Assembly (NCBI GenBank): GCA_000149265.1 | Contig: CH003425.1 | Coordinates: 21,325 to 85,324 of the forward strand | Length of the DNA stretch: 64,000 nt | Reading direction: 5' to 3' | Origin: Ciona savignyi | Taxonomy: Eukaryota > Chordata > Ascidiacea > Phlebobranchia > Cionidae | Shown: in pieces, positions 13,301 to 22,800 of the stretch | Position numbering within the stretch: the first letter of the stretch is position 1 | How the letters are laid out: every line of letters begins with the position of its first letter | The notes under the pieces: generated by a model | The model's database searches: none | What the model was told of the DNA's origin: nothing | What the model saw: only the letters and a program-made list of their open reading frames with translations | Translations under genes and position numbers: made by a program

Positions 13301-13676
13301 CAATGTCCGTAAAGTGCCTTGCCCAAGGACACAACCGACCAGTTTCGCACCTGCAACCTTTCAATTAAAAGGCGCACACTTAACCGTTAGACCAACGGGC
13401 CGGAAAAAATCTTATATCCTATCCTACTAATACACACAACCCATTAACTGTTTAGATGCACATTGCCAGAAATATTATTTACACACAAACGTTATTATTT
13501 CGCAAAAAGAATAAAAATATTACCAAAAACAACACAACTAATATATGACTATGCTATTAACAACAATATACTTACTCCATAAATTGAAAATACAACATAT
13601 ATAAAGATTTGATAACGTCCGAATTTGCCGACTGTGTTTGCATAGTTATCATCTACGTCCATAACAATACCCTAAC
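4310..13676 (-). CDS. SLC22-type organic ion transporter (MFS), 11 exons, one partly in the assembly gap
   Basis: Predicted plasma-membrane carrier of the SLC22 family (organic cation, carnitine or anion transporters); the substrate cannot be told from sequence. Coding exons in order on the minus strand: 13662-13576, 12224-12108, 11272-11143, 10160-9996, 9270-9141, 8255-8152, 7541-7430, [gap]-6413, 5739-5657, 5289-5108, 4549-4310. Phases agree at every joint I could test except exon 8/9. The start [18 protein letters not shown] matches the family N-terminus. Exon 3 has the MFS signature [11 protein letters not shown], exon 4 the ELVSRDRW loop, exon 6 PESPRWL, exon 10 FPTVVRN and exon 11 LPETLGT before a charged cytoplasmic tail. 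The loop between TM1 and TM2 is only about 35 residues. The family usually has about 100 there, with cysteines and glycosylation sites. A 3' splice site lies only 14 nt before the ATG. Confidence 0.88.
5657..5739 (-). CDS. SLC22-type gene, exon 9
   Basis: Encodes [20 protein letters not shown], the GRR-type loop and following helix of the C-terminal half of SLC22 proteins. GT and AG borders are good, and the exit phase fits exon 10. The entry phase does not fit the visible end of exon 8 (6413) by one base. A six-A run just inside that exon end is the likely place of a miscount. Confidence 0.75.
5842..6085 (-). mobile_element. tRNA-derived SINE family 1 copy
   Basis: Minus-oriented copy in the intron between exons 8 and 9 of the SLC22-type gene. 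It has the tail-side word AGGATATTCATG, and ends within the body near the GTGTCCTTGGGCAAGGCAC-type motif, so the head is truncated. Confidence 0.75.
6190..6392 (+). mobile_element. tRNA-derived SINE family 1 copy, internally shortened
   Basis: The head has a perfect A box (TGGTCTAGCGG), the stem-loop TTTCAATCGAAAG and a B-box region. The middle of the element is missing, so the CTTGGGCAA body runs quickly into the 3' segment and a (TATCC)n-like tail. The copy ends about 20 bp from the donor of SLC22 exon 8 (6413). Confidence 0.8.
6413..6509 (-). CDS. SLC22-type gene, exon 8 (3' part; remainder lies in the gap)
   Basis: The minus-strand translation gives [19 protein letters not shown], which matches the SLC22 consensus for the TM8-TM9 region (GGNxYLNxxLSxxVExP). 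The 5' part of the exon falls in the run of N at 6510-7075. The exon ends at a GTAATT donor after 6413. Confidence 0.7.
6510..7075. other. assembly gap (run of N)
   Basis: 566 undetermined bases. From the family alignment they should hold the first part of SLC22 exon 8 and some intron. Long open frames computed across this run are meaningless. Confidence 0.99.
7560..8085 (+). mobile_element. two diverged SINE family 1 copies in tandem
   Basis: Two plus-oriented copies, about 7560-7790 and 7850-8085. Each has the body motif GTGTCCTTGGGCAA and the GGATTAATGGGTT word, separated by an A-rich stretch. Both lie in the intron between SLC22 exons 6 and 7. They share a TCATGGAGATAAA-type 3' end rather than the common one, so they may be a subfamily. 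Confidence 0.6.
8325..9000. repeat. direct duplication of ~200 bp within one intron
   Basis: Segments 8325-8525 and 8795-9000 are diverged direct copies. Shared words include TTCTTTTTGTTAA, AACAGACAACCATATGTGCT and TTTAAAATATGCAAACTTT. The intervening 270 bp begin and end with GAGTAAG / TTTTTACTCGTG-type complementary words and may be an insertion. Confidence 0.65.
9346..9635 (-). mobile_element. tRNA-derived SINE family 1 copy
   Basis: Nearly full-length, minus-oriented, in the intron between SLC22 exons 4 and 5. It begins with the tail-side word GGATAGAATATTCATG and ends in a diverged tRNA-like head. Confidence 0.75.
9770..9990. repeat. degenerate tandem repeat at an exon edge
   Basis: Three or four loose units of roughly 60 bp built on ATTTAACCTACAATTAAA and ATGTATCCTAT. 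The array runs up to the splice donor of SLC22 exon 4 at 9996. Confidence 0.45.
10187..11035. repeat. 60-bp minisatellite, ~14 units, in an SLC22 intron
   Basis: About fourteen tandem units of 60 bp sharing the words CATGGTAGCACTGGGACCAG and GAATGTAGGCCATGATACAT, with a few substitutions per unit and one 3-bp loss near 10910. It sits between exons 3 and 4 of the SLC22-type gene. The unit length is a multiple of three and one minus-strand frame has no stop, so a 286-codon frame runs through the array. That follows from the repeat period and is not evidence of coding. Confidence 0.95.
11436..11903. mobile_element. hAT-like MITE with perfect 8-bp target duplication
   Basis: Terminal inverted repeats CAGCGGTTCCCAAACT and AGTTTGGGAACCGCTG, flanked by identical 8-bp copies of GTGTAAGG (11428-11435 and 11904-11911). 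An 8-bp duplication with CAG-type ends is the signature of the hAT superfamily. There is no transposase frame in its 468 bp, so it is non-autonomous. It lies in the intron between SLC22 exons 2 and 3. Confidence 0.92.
12905..13405. mobile_element. tail-to-tail inverted pair of SINE family 1
   Basis: A plus-oriented copy (about 12905-13115) is followed directly by a minus-oriented, almost complete copy (about 13120-13405). They meet at the tail junction AATATAGGATAGGATAGG. Together they can pair over about 200 nt. The pair lies in the first coding intron of the SLC22-type gene. A more diverged plus copy precedes it at 12640-12880. Confidence 0.8.
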
Positions 13677-13855
13677 CTGTTAAAAGATAAACATAATTTT
13701 AACGTTTATTTACCTTTAAACCGTGTGTATTAACTGGCGTGTTTTGACTACTGTAGTTTTGCCGTTTAATCCTGCCTCCTTAACCTAAAATAACTGTGCT
13801 ATTCTTCTTTAATGTAGTAAATAAGCAAAAAAGAAACTAAACGAAACCTATAAAC

Positions 13856-14411
13856 CAGTGGTTCCCAACCTGGGGGTCGCGACCCCCAAGGGGGTCGCAA
13901 AGCATGTTAAAGGGGGCCGCGAGGCCGTTGCTAATGTAAGAACAAGGGTAAATGTGAATAGGACTGGGTGCACCGGTACGCTAGTAGTATGTGCTATCTT
14001 GTGTTTAATTTTCCATTAAGACATTTCATTCGGATTGCTAGTAGCACAATATTATTGTATCAGTATGCGTCCACTGTGATGTCATATCGTCCACTGTGAT
14101 GTCATAAAACTATGACCACATGACTGTGAACGTGTAATAGCTGCAAATTGGAACTCTATTAGAGAAGTAGCCTAGTATTATTATACAACAGAAATCAGTC
14201 AAAACTTGAAATTGATAAAAATAGTTAAGGGGAGCATGATTTTTTTAGCTGCAGACCTACAAGACACGTTTAGCTGCAGACCTACAAGGTGTTCAACCAT
14301 CACACCGATTTGTTAATAAATGCATGTAAAACATTGAATATAAGTGTGGGTCACAGAATCTGCGAAAAAAATTTAAGGGGGTCACCTAAACAAAAAGGTT
14401 GGGAACCACTG
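13856..14411. mobile_element. hAT-like MITE with perfect 8-bp target duplication
   Basis: The ends CAGTGGTTCCCAACCT and GGTTGGGAACCACTG are inverted, and CTATAAAC is duplicated exactly on both sides (13848-13855, 14412-14419). 556 bp with no transposase frame. Internally, GGGGTCGCGACCCCC is a perfect short palindrome next to the left end. It sits about 180 bp upstream of the SLC22 start exon. Confidence 0.92.
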
Positions 14412-15114
14412 CTATAAACGAAACATTATTAAAAAACAATTAAACATATGCTCACTGTCAGGTTACTTAAGAATACAACGGAAATGGTACAGAGGTAACG
14501 GTTATATGCTGCAGCCTGCAGCTATCTAATACACGTCGGCAGTTTATCCAAACCGATAGTTGGATAAGCTGTCTGTATCAGATAACAGAGTTATATTAAC
14601 GATAGCATCCTATGTTAGGCTACTATAGAATATAGACGTATTTAACGAATGTCGTTTTGCCGATCTTTTTTATCGTGGAAACAAAAAAGTAAACTATATT
14701 AGGAAGTAATTTACAGAGATTAGACTGAGAACCAAATTATTCACCAAATCAGTCATTTAACACACTCTGCATATTAAACTTATAACTTGACTTTTAACTT
14801 AGAGACACTTATATATCTGATCTGTAGCCAGTATGAGTTTACACACGGCGACTGACAAAGTGGTATGTGTGCGTACGCGCGTAAATGTTCTCGTGTGTGC
14901 GCCTCCAGCATTCGGCTTTACTTGGAACGTGATTTACTTAGGAACTTGTACAGACTGGTTACAGAATATTTAGTATAATTTATCCACTGTTTTTCCATTT
15001 TCATTTCGGCCGTGATTTCCAATTTGCAAGGACAGACGGTACACCATACTGATTTATTAATGACAAAACACGCATACGCAACCACCATATAGTCTTATAA
15101 TAACTATAATATGT

Positions 15115-15355
15115 ATTCAATTGGTCGCTAACAAGAGGGCTGTTTCATTGGGCAAGGCACCTAATAGACATTGCCTGATCCAAATGGAACGATGGGTTCT
15201 ACTAAGTTGAAGAAACGTGTAAATTATACACAACACACTCGCTCCGGTAACCCGACGGTGGGCGCGAGGTGATCTGACGATTGCTCGTGTGTTAACCTCC
15301 TTGGTTTTCCCATTCACGGGGATAACCATGTCTTTCCTATCCTATCCTATCCTAT
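15115..15355 (+). mobile_element. tRNA-derived SINE family 1 copy, 5'-truncated
   Basis: Plus-oriented copy lacking most of the tRNA-like head. It ends in a clean (TATCC)4-like tail. Confidence 0.8.
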
Positions 15356-15994
15356 TTTAGTGAGCAGTTTTCCCCCTTCACTCATTTAAGTGTTCTACTA
15401 TTGTCTCATTCGCACAAATACCAATATAGCCTATATATAACCAATACCTCTGCTAGATCCAATGCTTCTTCAAATTAGGGCTTTAGTTACAACTGGCTAA
15501 TCAGCCTGCCATTCACGCGCACGTTTATTTTAATATAATTTTACCAGCACGACGTGGTATAACGATTTCGTGCTGCAGTTTTATATGCTTCCCTTTGCTA
15601 TATTTTAAGTGCATGTTATTTTAATTTTAAAAGAAACGTAAAACACATAAACTACAAGCTTATTTTGGTTTGGCAAGGTTTATTGAAACGCCAACCACAA
15701 AATGAAAAAATATCATCTTTAATTAAAACAAAAATAACATAAGCAACAAGTTTAAATGATAACAACACGTTTTAAGGCCTTAAGAGAAGGTTTACCGCAG
15801 TGTGTGTTAAAACATGGTTACAGAATAGGGGTATGAGTTCATTGTGAATTGGTGATAAAAATGTGATTTAGCATAACAAACTTACATAACTTTGTTAAAA
15901 ACAAATGTTACAAGTTTAACCAGGTACTTTTTTAAAGTAAATTATTAAAGGTCGGTAATAAGCGCTTTAATCAGAAAGGTAGTTAGGTTATTGA

Positions 15995-16220
15995 TGTTCA
16001 TAAACTAGTTCGCGAGCTGTTTTTGCAAAGCATGTTTCAAATCCACGACTAAGACCATTTTTGTATAGAATTAATGGTATATGTATTGGTCGTTTTAACC
16101 ATTCGCTTAAACGGAACGGTTGAGTGGTCGAATGGGTAACGCGACCGATATATATAAAACAAATTCTATACAAAAAAACGGTCATACTGGCTACCCGATC
16201 ATGGATTCAAAACATATACT
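15995..16220. mobile_element. head-to-head inverted pair of SINE family 2
   Basis: A minus-oriented copy (about 15995-16113) abuts a plus-oriented copy (about 16117-16220) at their tRNA-like heads, around CTTAAACGGAACGG. The pair lies just beyond the stop codon of the receptor gene, so it is probably transcribed in its 3' UTR. Confidence 0.65.
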
Positions 16221-16353
16221 TGTTTATAAAAAATAGCGCGCGTACATCGTTTATGTATGACCGAAAGTGCGCTGAATGGGAGAGTTTGCGTGTGTTCCAC
16301 ATAAAGTAAATTTTGATTTGTCAAAAACGCTCAAATCGGTTAAGTTGGCTTGT

Positions 16354-16893
16354 TTAAGTCGGGCTGAGTCTCGATGTGTTGACCATCTGTTTAATATCAT
16401 CAGGAAATATATTCGGAAGCGAGGGACGAGGGTGGTCGTAGAACTCTCTTCCTGGCGAGGATATCAGACTATCATGGGACCCATCAATTGAAGGCCTGGG
16501 AGAATCGTATCGCGGGGAACCCCCTACTGGGCTTGACGTACGACTATGCTCGTTGGTTTCGTCCGTATTACTCTTATGCGCTTCGTCCGAGATCTTTTGA
16601 AGTCGTTTTCGAATGTTTGAAACGTCTTCGCTTGATGTATAAGCGCACTGGATGAAAATATCAGGTACGGAAGGACGCGGTTTATCATACACTTCACGCT
16701 CGTCTCTCAGAGCGGTCGTCGATTTGACTGGTATGCCGGGCGGCATGAGGTTTTTCCTTCTCAACTTGACAGCTTTGTTCTTAGGTTGGTTGGATGGTGC
16801 ATCGATAAGGTCAGGTAAAGACGAAGCTACGGATCCTACGATTCCTGGTCTTGGGATTGCTTTGTTCTGTCGCAAATGACGGGCGATGTCGTC
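16354..16893 (-). CDS. CUB receptor gene, last exon with three YDxPRPS motifs
   Basis: Terminal exon of 179 codons plus stop, entered in phase 0 after a GACGACATC start. It contains YDKPRPSVPDIF (Tyr at about residue 718), YDSPRPSIDGS (about 778) and YDHPRPSLPNIF (about 801). pYDxP is the established consensus for Crk-family SH2 domains. The rest is Ser/Pro-rich and probably disordered. Confidence 0.82.
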   Translation of the reverse strand, partial: DDIARHLRQNKAIPRPGIVGSVASSLPDLIDAPSNQPKNKAVKLRRKNLMPPGIPVKSTTALRDEREVYDKPRPSVPDIFIQCAYTSSEDVSNIRKRLQKISDEAHKSNTDETNEHSRTSSPVGGSPRYDSPRPSIDGSHDSLISSPGREFYDHPRPSLPNIFPDDIKQMVNTSRLSPT

Positions 16894-19800
16894 CTGGTAA
16901 TAGGAAGTATTTAAATAAAGGAAAAAGTATAATTCGGTCGTGTGGCGGAATGTTTAACAAATGGAGTTGTATATTGGTTTGTATATAAAAAACGGACATT
17001 ACCTGAACCCAGAGGATTAATGGGCTCCTAAACCTATAGGGTTGTTTTAACATGCACAACACACTGAAATACCCCTGAAAACCGGACAGTGGGCGCGAGG
17101 TGATCTGTAGATTAACGGATTCTATAAAAAATGTAATACACTGTACGGCCGTGTGGCCGAATGGTTATAACGCGACCGATACATATACCGACTCTTATAC
17201 CAAAAAACGGTCCTAGTGACGAGCCCATCATGGGTTCGAAACTTAGCTCAGTAAAAAAATGGAATACACTGTACGGTAGTGTGGCCGAATGTTTAGCGAG
17301 ACCGATACATATATCGACTGTTAAAACCGTCCTGATGACGAGCCCAATATGAATTCAAAACTTGGCACGGTAAAAAAACAAAAAAATGGAATAAACGTAA
17401 TTTCATAGCATTCACTATAATTTATAACTTAGATATCTGTTTATCTAACCTGTGAAGCCGAGTTGACGGCGACATATCCAGTTTCCAGTGAATCCATGCT
17501 TTCAGTTACATTTTCATTCGAAGTTAGAGACAGGTATCCGTCATTACCAACTAATGGTATATTTAGGCTTGAGCCTTTTGAACTCGGGGTGTCAACTTGC
17601 AGGGTTTTCTTTGGCTTTCTTGGAGTGCTGTATTCGTCTGAATGATCGTCTGGAAATTCTGCTTTGTGGATCTCTTCATTTGATACGTAATACCCTTTTG
17701 GTAGGTTTATCGCTGGAGGGCGTAGGGGAGCGTCGGTGATTTCGTCTTCTGCCACAGTAGCGTATGCTGGTGCGACCAAATCAGCTGACGTTAGCGACCC
17801 TACTGATTCGTATCTATTATCTTGTTCTGGAGTGGGTAGGGGCGGGCGGACGTCGGTTAAATTGACAGGGGGTGGTGGGAAGTCGGGTGATTCGGGTAAA
17901 GGGCGAAGTTGGAACCGTCGACGGTTGGCGTCATCTTGCGGTTGTTTTGGTATCGCAAACTCGGCGCGAGGTGGAGACGAAGAGTTACGGAATTCAAAGG
18001 GGATGTACTTATCATCGAGTTGACTCAAACGTTGTTGTTTCTTGTCCATCTAAGAAAAGTAAAGGGGATAAACGGTCACGTGGCCAAACGGTTATGGCGT
18101 CCAAAACATATACAGAATTCTTCACCAAAATCGTTTGGGCAACTAGCTCATGAAAGTTTTCAAACTTAACGGTAAAAAGATTATAATTTTAGGGGATTTA
18201 GCCGCACGTTAGCGCGAATGATTCATATTAATTTTTACATAAAAAACTGTTTTGGTGACGAGCCCAATAAAGGATCAAAACTTGGTTTGATCAAAATTAA
18301 ATTTTATTTGCACGTTATTGTTCTTTCGCCTAGGTTTGGCTACCTCGTCCGCTATATTTATTTAATGATATCCTTTTTTATATGACGTGTTTTAACGACT
18401 GTTCGTTTTGCCGTATTTTCCTGTTCCTGTGTCGTGATTTGATTCGTTTGCCATTTTTTAATACTGGGGCAGAAAAAAAAAAACAAACTTATACTTGGCC
18501 CGGTTAAAATAGTAACTTTACATTACCTCGGTCATTTGTAATAAATGCGTCGTCGCCACTGGTTCCGTAGCTTCCGTCGCTTCTTGCTCCTCCAATCCGC
18601 GCGGATTGACTTTCGCAGAATCGGACCTTTTAATCCTCTCCGAGGAGACGACTCGTTCGTACATCTGGTTGTTTATCGACGACACACCGTCCCCTGGCGC
18701 CACCAAGCGAGGATTGTACATTAAACTGTCCCTGGTCGTGCTAGTGCCACATTGTGTCAAAATCTGTTGAAGTGTATTAATAAGATAATGTAACACGGTC
18801 GTGTGGCCGAATGGTTAACGCGACCTATACCGACTTCCAAACAAACACGGTCTTGGTGGTAAGACCATCATAGGTTCGAAACTTGGCTTGGTTAAAAAAA
18901 TATTGTGCCTATACATTTCTTTCCTTTATTTCGAAATAATTATATATTTTTTTGTATTTATATTATTCTCTCAAAATGCAATTATTATTATTCTCTCACA
19001 TTACCTTCATAGATTCCCTTCTTTGTCTTTTTCTCTTCCGCTGCCTGACCAGCAAAGCAGTCGCAACGATCAGAGCGATCACTACAACCAACCCCGCCAC
19101 ACCCACGCCCACAAATCTGTACATGGACGAGTTATCGCCTCCCGCGGATACCGGATTGTCGTCGTCCGTGGATACCGTATTGTCGTTGTCTTGGCTACCA
19201 GGGTCTATGTTTAGTCGTCCATTGGGGCCGATTGGAGTTATTGGGGTCGTTTTAACTGTTGGTGCAATTTTTGTTTTTTTAATATAAATCGCAAGGAAAA
19301 TTAGTAAATCGAACATTGTAAGCATAAATTTGTACGATAATTATGTTTATTCCCATGAATGGGAAACACAGCGGCATTCTTACACGGGCAATCATAAGAT
19401 CACCTCGCGCCTATCCTCATTTTACCGGAGCAGTATTTTGTGTATATTTGTGACTTTCTTTCTGTCTAGTACAACCCATTAATTCCACTAGGTTCAGGCT
19501 GCATCTGATAAGTGCCTTGTCTAACCAGCGTTTGGTTTAATGATCTATTGTATACAACATACTGCAATAGATCAGATAGAGACGTACAAATGAACAAATT
19601 TCTGGTTTGAACAAAATAGACTCTGATATGTTGACTTTTTTTACTATTTTTTCACAACACTCAGATAGAATAGGATATTCATGTTTATCCGCGTAAATGG
19701 GAAACCAAGGGGGTTAACACACGGGCAATCGTCAGATCACCTCGCGACCACCGTCGGATTACCGGAGCTATTGCAGTGTGTTGTGTATGATAAACACGTT

Positions 19801-22800
19801 CCTTCAATTTAGTAAAACTCTTAATTTACTGGATCTGGCAATGTCCGTTAAGTGTCTTACGCAAGGACACAACCGACTAGCTACGACCAGTTTCGAATCT
19901 TAAACCTTTCGGTTGAAAGATGTCGCACTAAACCACCAGACTAATCGATCGGACAAAAGATCTATTAATTAGGTATGGTCGTGTGGCCAAATGGTTAACG
20001 CGACCGATACATATACCAACTCTTATACAAAAAACGGTCCTAGTGACGAGCCCATCATAGGTTTAAAACTTGGCTCAGTAAAAAAAAACAAAAAAAAACA
20101 GAGGTGTACTTAGAGTGATCTGAACCAATTTAGAAAAAAATATTAGTTAGGCTTTTCTACTAAAAACAAGTCACGGTTTGTGATACGCACCACCAGGAGA
20201 TACGGCTGTCGGCAAGTTCTCATACGGAGCCGACATATATATCATGTTGAACCTTGCATTCCTGAATGTCACATTTATGCTCGACTTTCGGGTTTGAATC
20301 TTATAATGGTTGTCATGGGAATAGCCGAGTTGGTTGCATATTATCTCAGTTCCAGATGGCAGCAATGATGTCGGATCTGATTCTGGTAAAAGTTCATCCG
20401 ATAAACCATATTTCGTGACTGTTTTTGGTATATGGTCTTGTCGTACAGGACGAAACAGGTTATTAAAGGTAGTTTGTAAATGGGAAAATACAGGGGGCGT
20501 TATCACACGGGAAATCATCAGGTTAACTTGAGTCCACTGTCGTGCTTTTCTTGGACAGTTGGCATATGGTCTTGTCGTTTAGGACAGAATAGGATGCTAG
20601 TGTTATATTTATAGATGTAAAAGCACAAGGGGGTTATCACACGGGCAATCATGAGATCACGTCACGACCACCGTCAGGATACCGAAGCTATTGCAATGTG
20701 TTGTGTATGTTAAAGCATATCAAAATTGATTAAGTGGGCCAATCAACCCGCTAACAGACTACACCAAGGACACAACCGACTAACAATCGGTTGGACTCGA
20801 TCCGTATATATTTCCTATAGAACACACTGTAATATCTCCTATATTTACAATAGACAACGAGGTATGATTATTGCCAGTGTGATAACGCTCTATTGTAAAT
20901 GTATCATATGCTGCTTATCCTATCCTACGTAGGTAAACACCAAAGGCCGCAAAGAGCAGTTTCCCATTTAAATGCGCATTAAAGTTGAATGATTATTCAC
21001 ATCCGTTTGATAGGAAGCATGAAATCCCATGCGATTAATCACCCCGTCGCAACAGCGCGTGCCATAGCTCTCTTGTTGATTCGTTGCAATCGTCCTTACC
21101 AGTGGGTGTTAATTTTTCGATTACGTCACACTACGTATTGTTTTGATGGCCTACCTACGCAAACACCGGAAATAGTATGACATAACACGTACGGTCACAG
21201 GATAAATTGTTACGTCATAACCGCGAATTAATACGTGGTTAAAAAAACAACACAGGCTGTCAATAACTTTCAAAGAAAAACGGCTGATTAATTAGCATTG
21301 CAACCAGGTATGTCGTACCGTGCGCTAAAAATGGCTGTAAACAAACGAATGAGTAAGCTATAGTGGGCACTACCTACCACCTACTATACGCAAAATTATT
21401 CTAATACTAAGAACTGTTTACTAAAATATTTAAAATTGCAGATTTGATTCAAATGCATTTTTCGGTTTGTGCAAACACGCCTTTTAATGTATAAAAACGA
21501 TTCTTTGATGAATATAGATACGTGATCTACTGATATCAAGAAATTAGATCACTTTTATAACAATGCACACAATGTATATACGGTCCGGATATTCAACCCG
21601 CGTTCTACATAGGTAGGACAACGCGTTTGACAAAATGTGACCTTTTTAACCTTTAAAATACAAAGCAGGCTATGTTGTATGATCGTAAACCGAAAGGTCG
21701 TGTTGTCAAATTTGTATTGAGCTTTAAGACGAGGGACTGATTGGATGATGTTTAAAATCAAGTGATTTGATGGGCTTAACATAACCAAAGCAATGTTTCC
21801 ATTGGAAATAACAAACACAATGGATTTGGTAACCAAAAATGTACAAAACGATGTCTAACATATGGGAGTATGGTATTCCTTACCCGACTATGTCCGCAAA
21901 TTAAAGTCACGCAAAGTTATCTTGCCGACCAGAAACACTAATGCCTCTTTTATACCTACTAACTAATGGAAGTTTGGTTAAGGTCAGTTCGAGTTGGGAA
22001 ACCCTAATCCGACTGTGGGCGAGAGAATACAATAATTCCAGAAGGTATCCTACCAATCAAGGAAAACAAATATCCTATCCTACAACACCTTCATACCCGC
22101 GATACCTCTAAATACTACAGGACCGCTTTGGACCGCTTGGATCACATGGAGCGCTCGAATCGCTTAAATCGCTTGGAGCGCTTGGATCGCTTACTATACT
22201 TCGTAATTACAAAAGCCATGATATTAATGTTAGGGTTAGGGTTAAAGTTAGTTCTGGGGTTGAGATTAGTGTTTTGGACAGGGTTAGAATAACTTTCCAT
22301 AACAATCTAAGTGACCCAAGCGCTCCAAGCGGTCCTCTAGTATTTAAAGAAAATAGTCCGAGGCAAAAAATATTGGGAAACGCTCATTTAGAGGTACCCT
22401 TTTACCTGTGCTTTTGACTGAAATAAAGCCCTTCCGGCACCCTGTTCCACGCCCTCTTTTAACGTTGACCCCGTTCAGCTCCAACACGATACCTTGGCCG
22501 GCTGTTCCAACCAGGTTTACCCACTGAACTTCTCTCTTTGACTTCACCTTCCGTTTTTCAACGTTTCTCCCGACAATAACCTGCCCGGCGACCACTGTGT
22601 TGATACAAATAAAACGTTAAAATAGCTTGTTGTGTCATCTATATTTGTACAAAAATGTATTAAGAGTATGATTTGTTAAAGGTAAACTTGATACAAAAAG
22701 TTTCGACCGGTTCGCTTGACGATTTGGGTTTTCTGCAACTAAAGGTAGTGGGATCGAAACTAACCGCTTGCTATTAAACAGTAAAAGCGTTTTAATCACA

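Larger units (their letters stand above)
13677..16353. other. intergenic spacer between SLC22-type gene and CUB receptor gene
   Basis: About 2.7 kb between two minus-strand genes. It should include the 3' UTR of the receptor gene and the promoter of the SLC22-type gene. It contains a hAT-like element (13856-14411), a SINE family 1 copy (15115-15355) and a head-to-head pair of SINE family 2 copies (15995-16220). A minus-strand AATAAA at 15684-15679 is a possible but distant polyadenylation signal for the receptor gene. Confidence 0.6.

Noticed and set aside
18794-18900. true tRNA gene
   Set aside because: A and B boxes are present, but the sequence between and after them does not form a complete cloverleaf, and near-identical dispersed copies with A-rich tails show it is a SINE.
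22225-22245. interstitial telomere
   Set aside because: There are only about two TTAGGG units inside a foldback element that shares its core with other MITEs. Too short to be a telomeric remnant.
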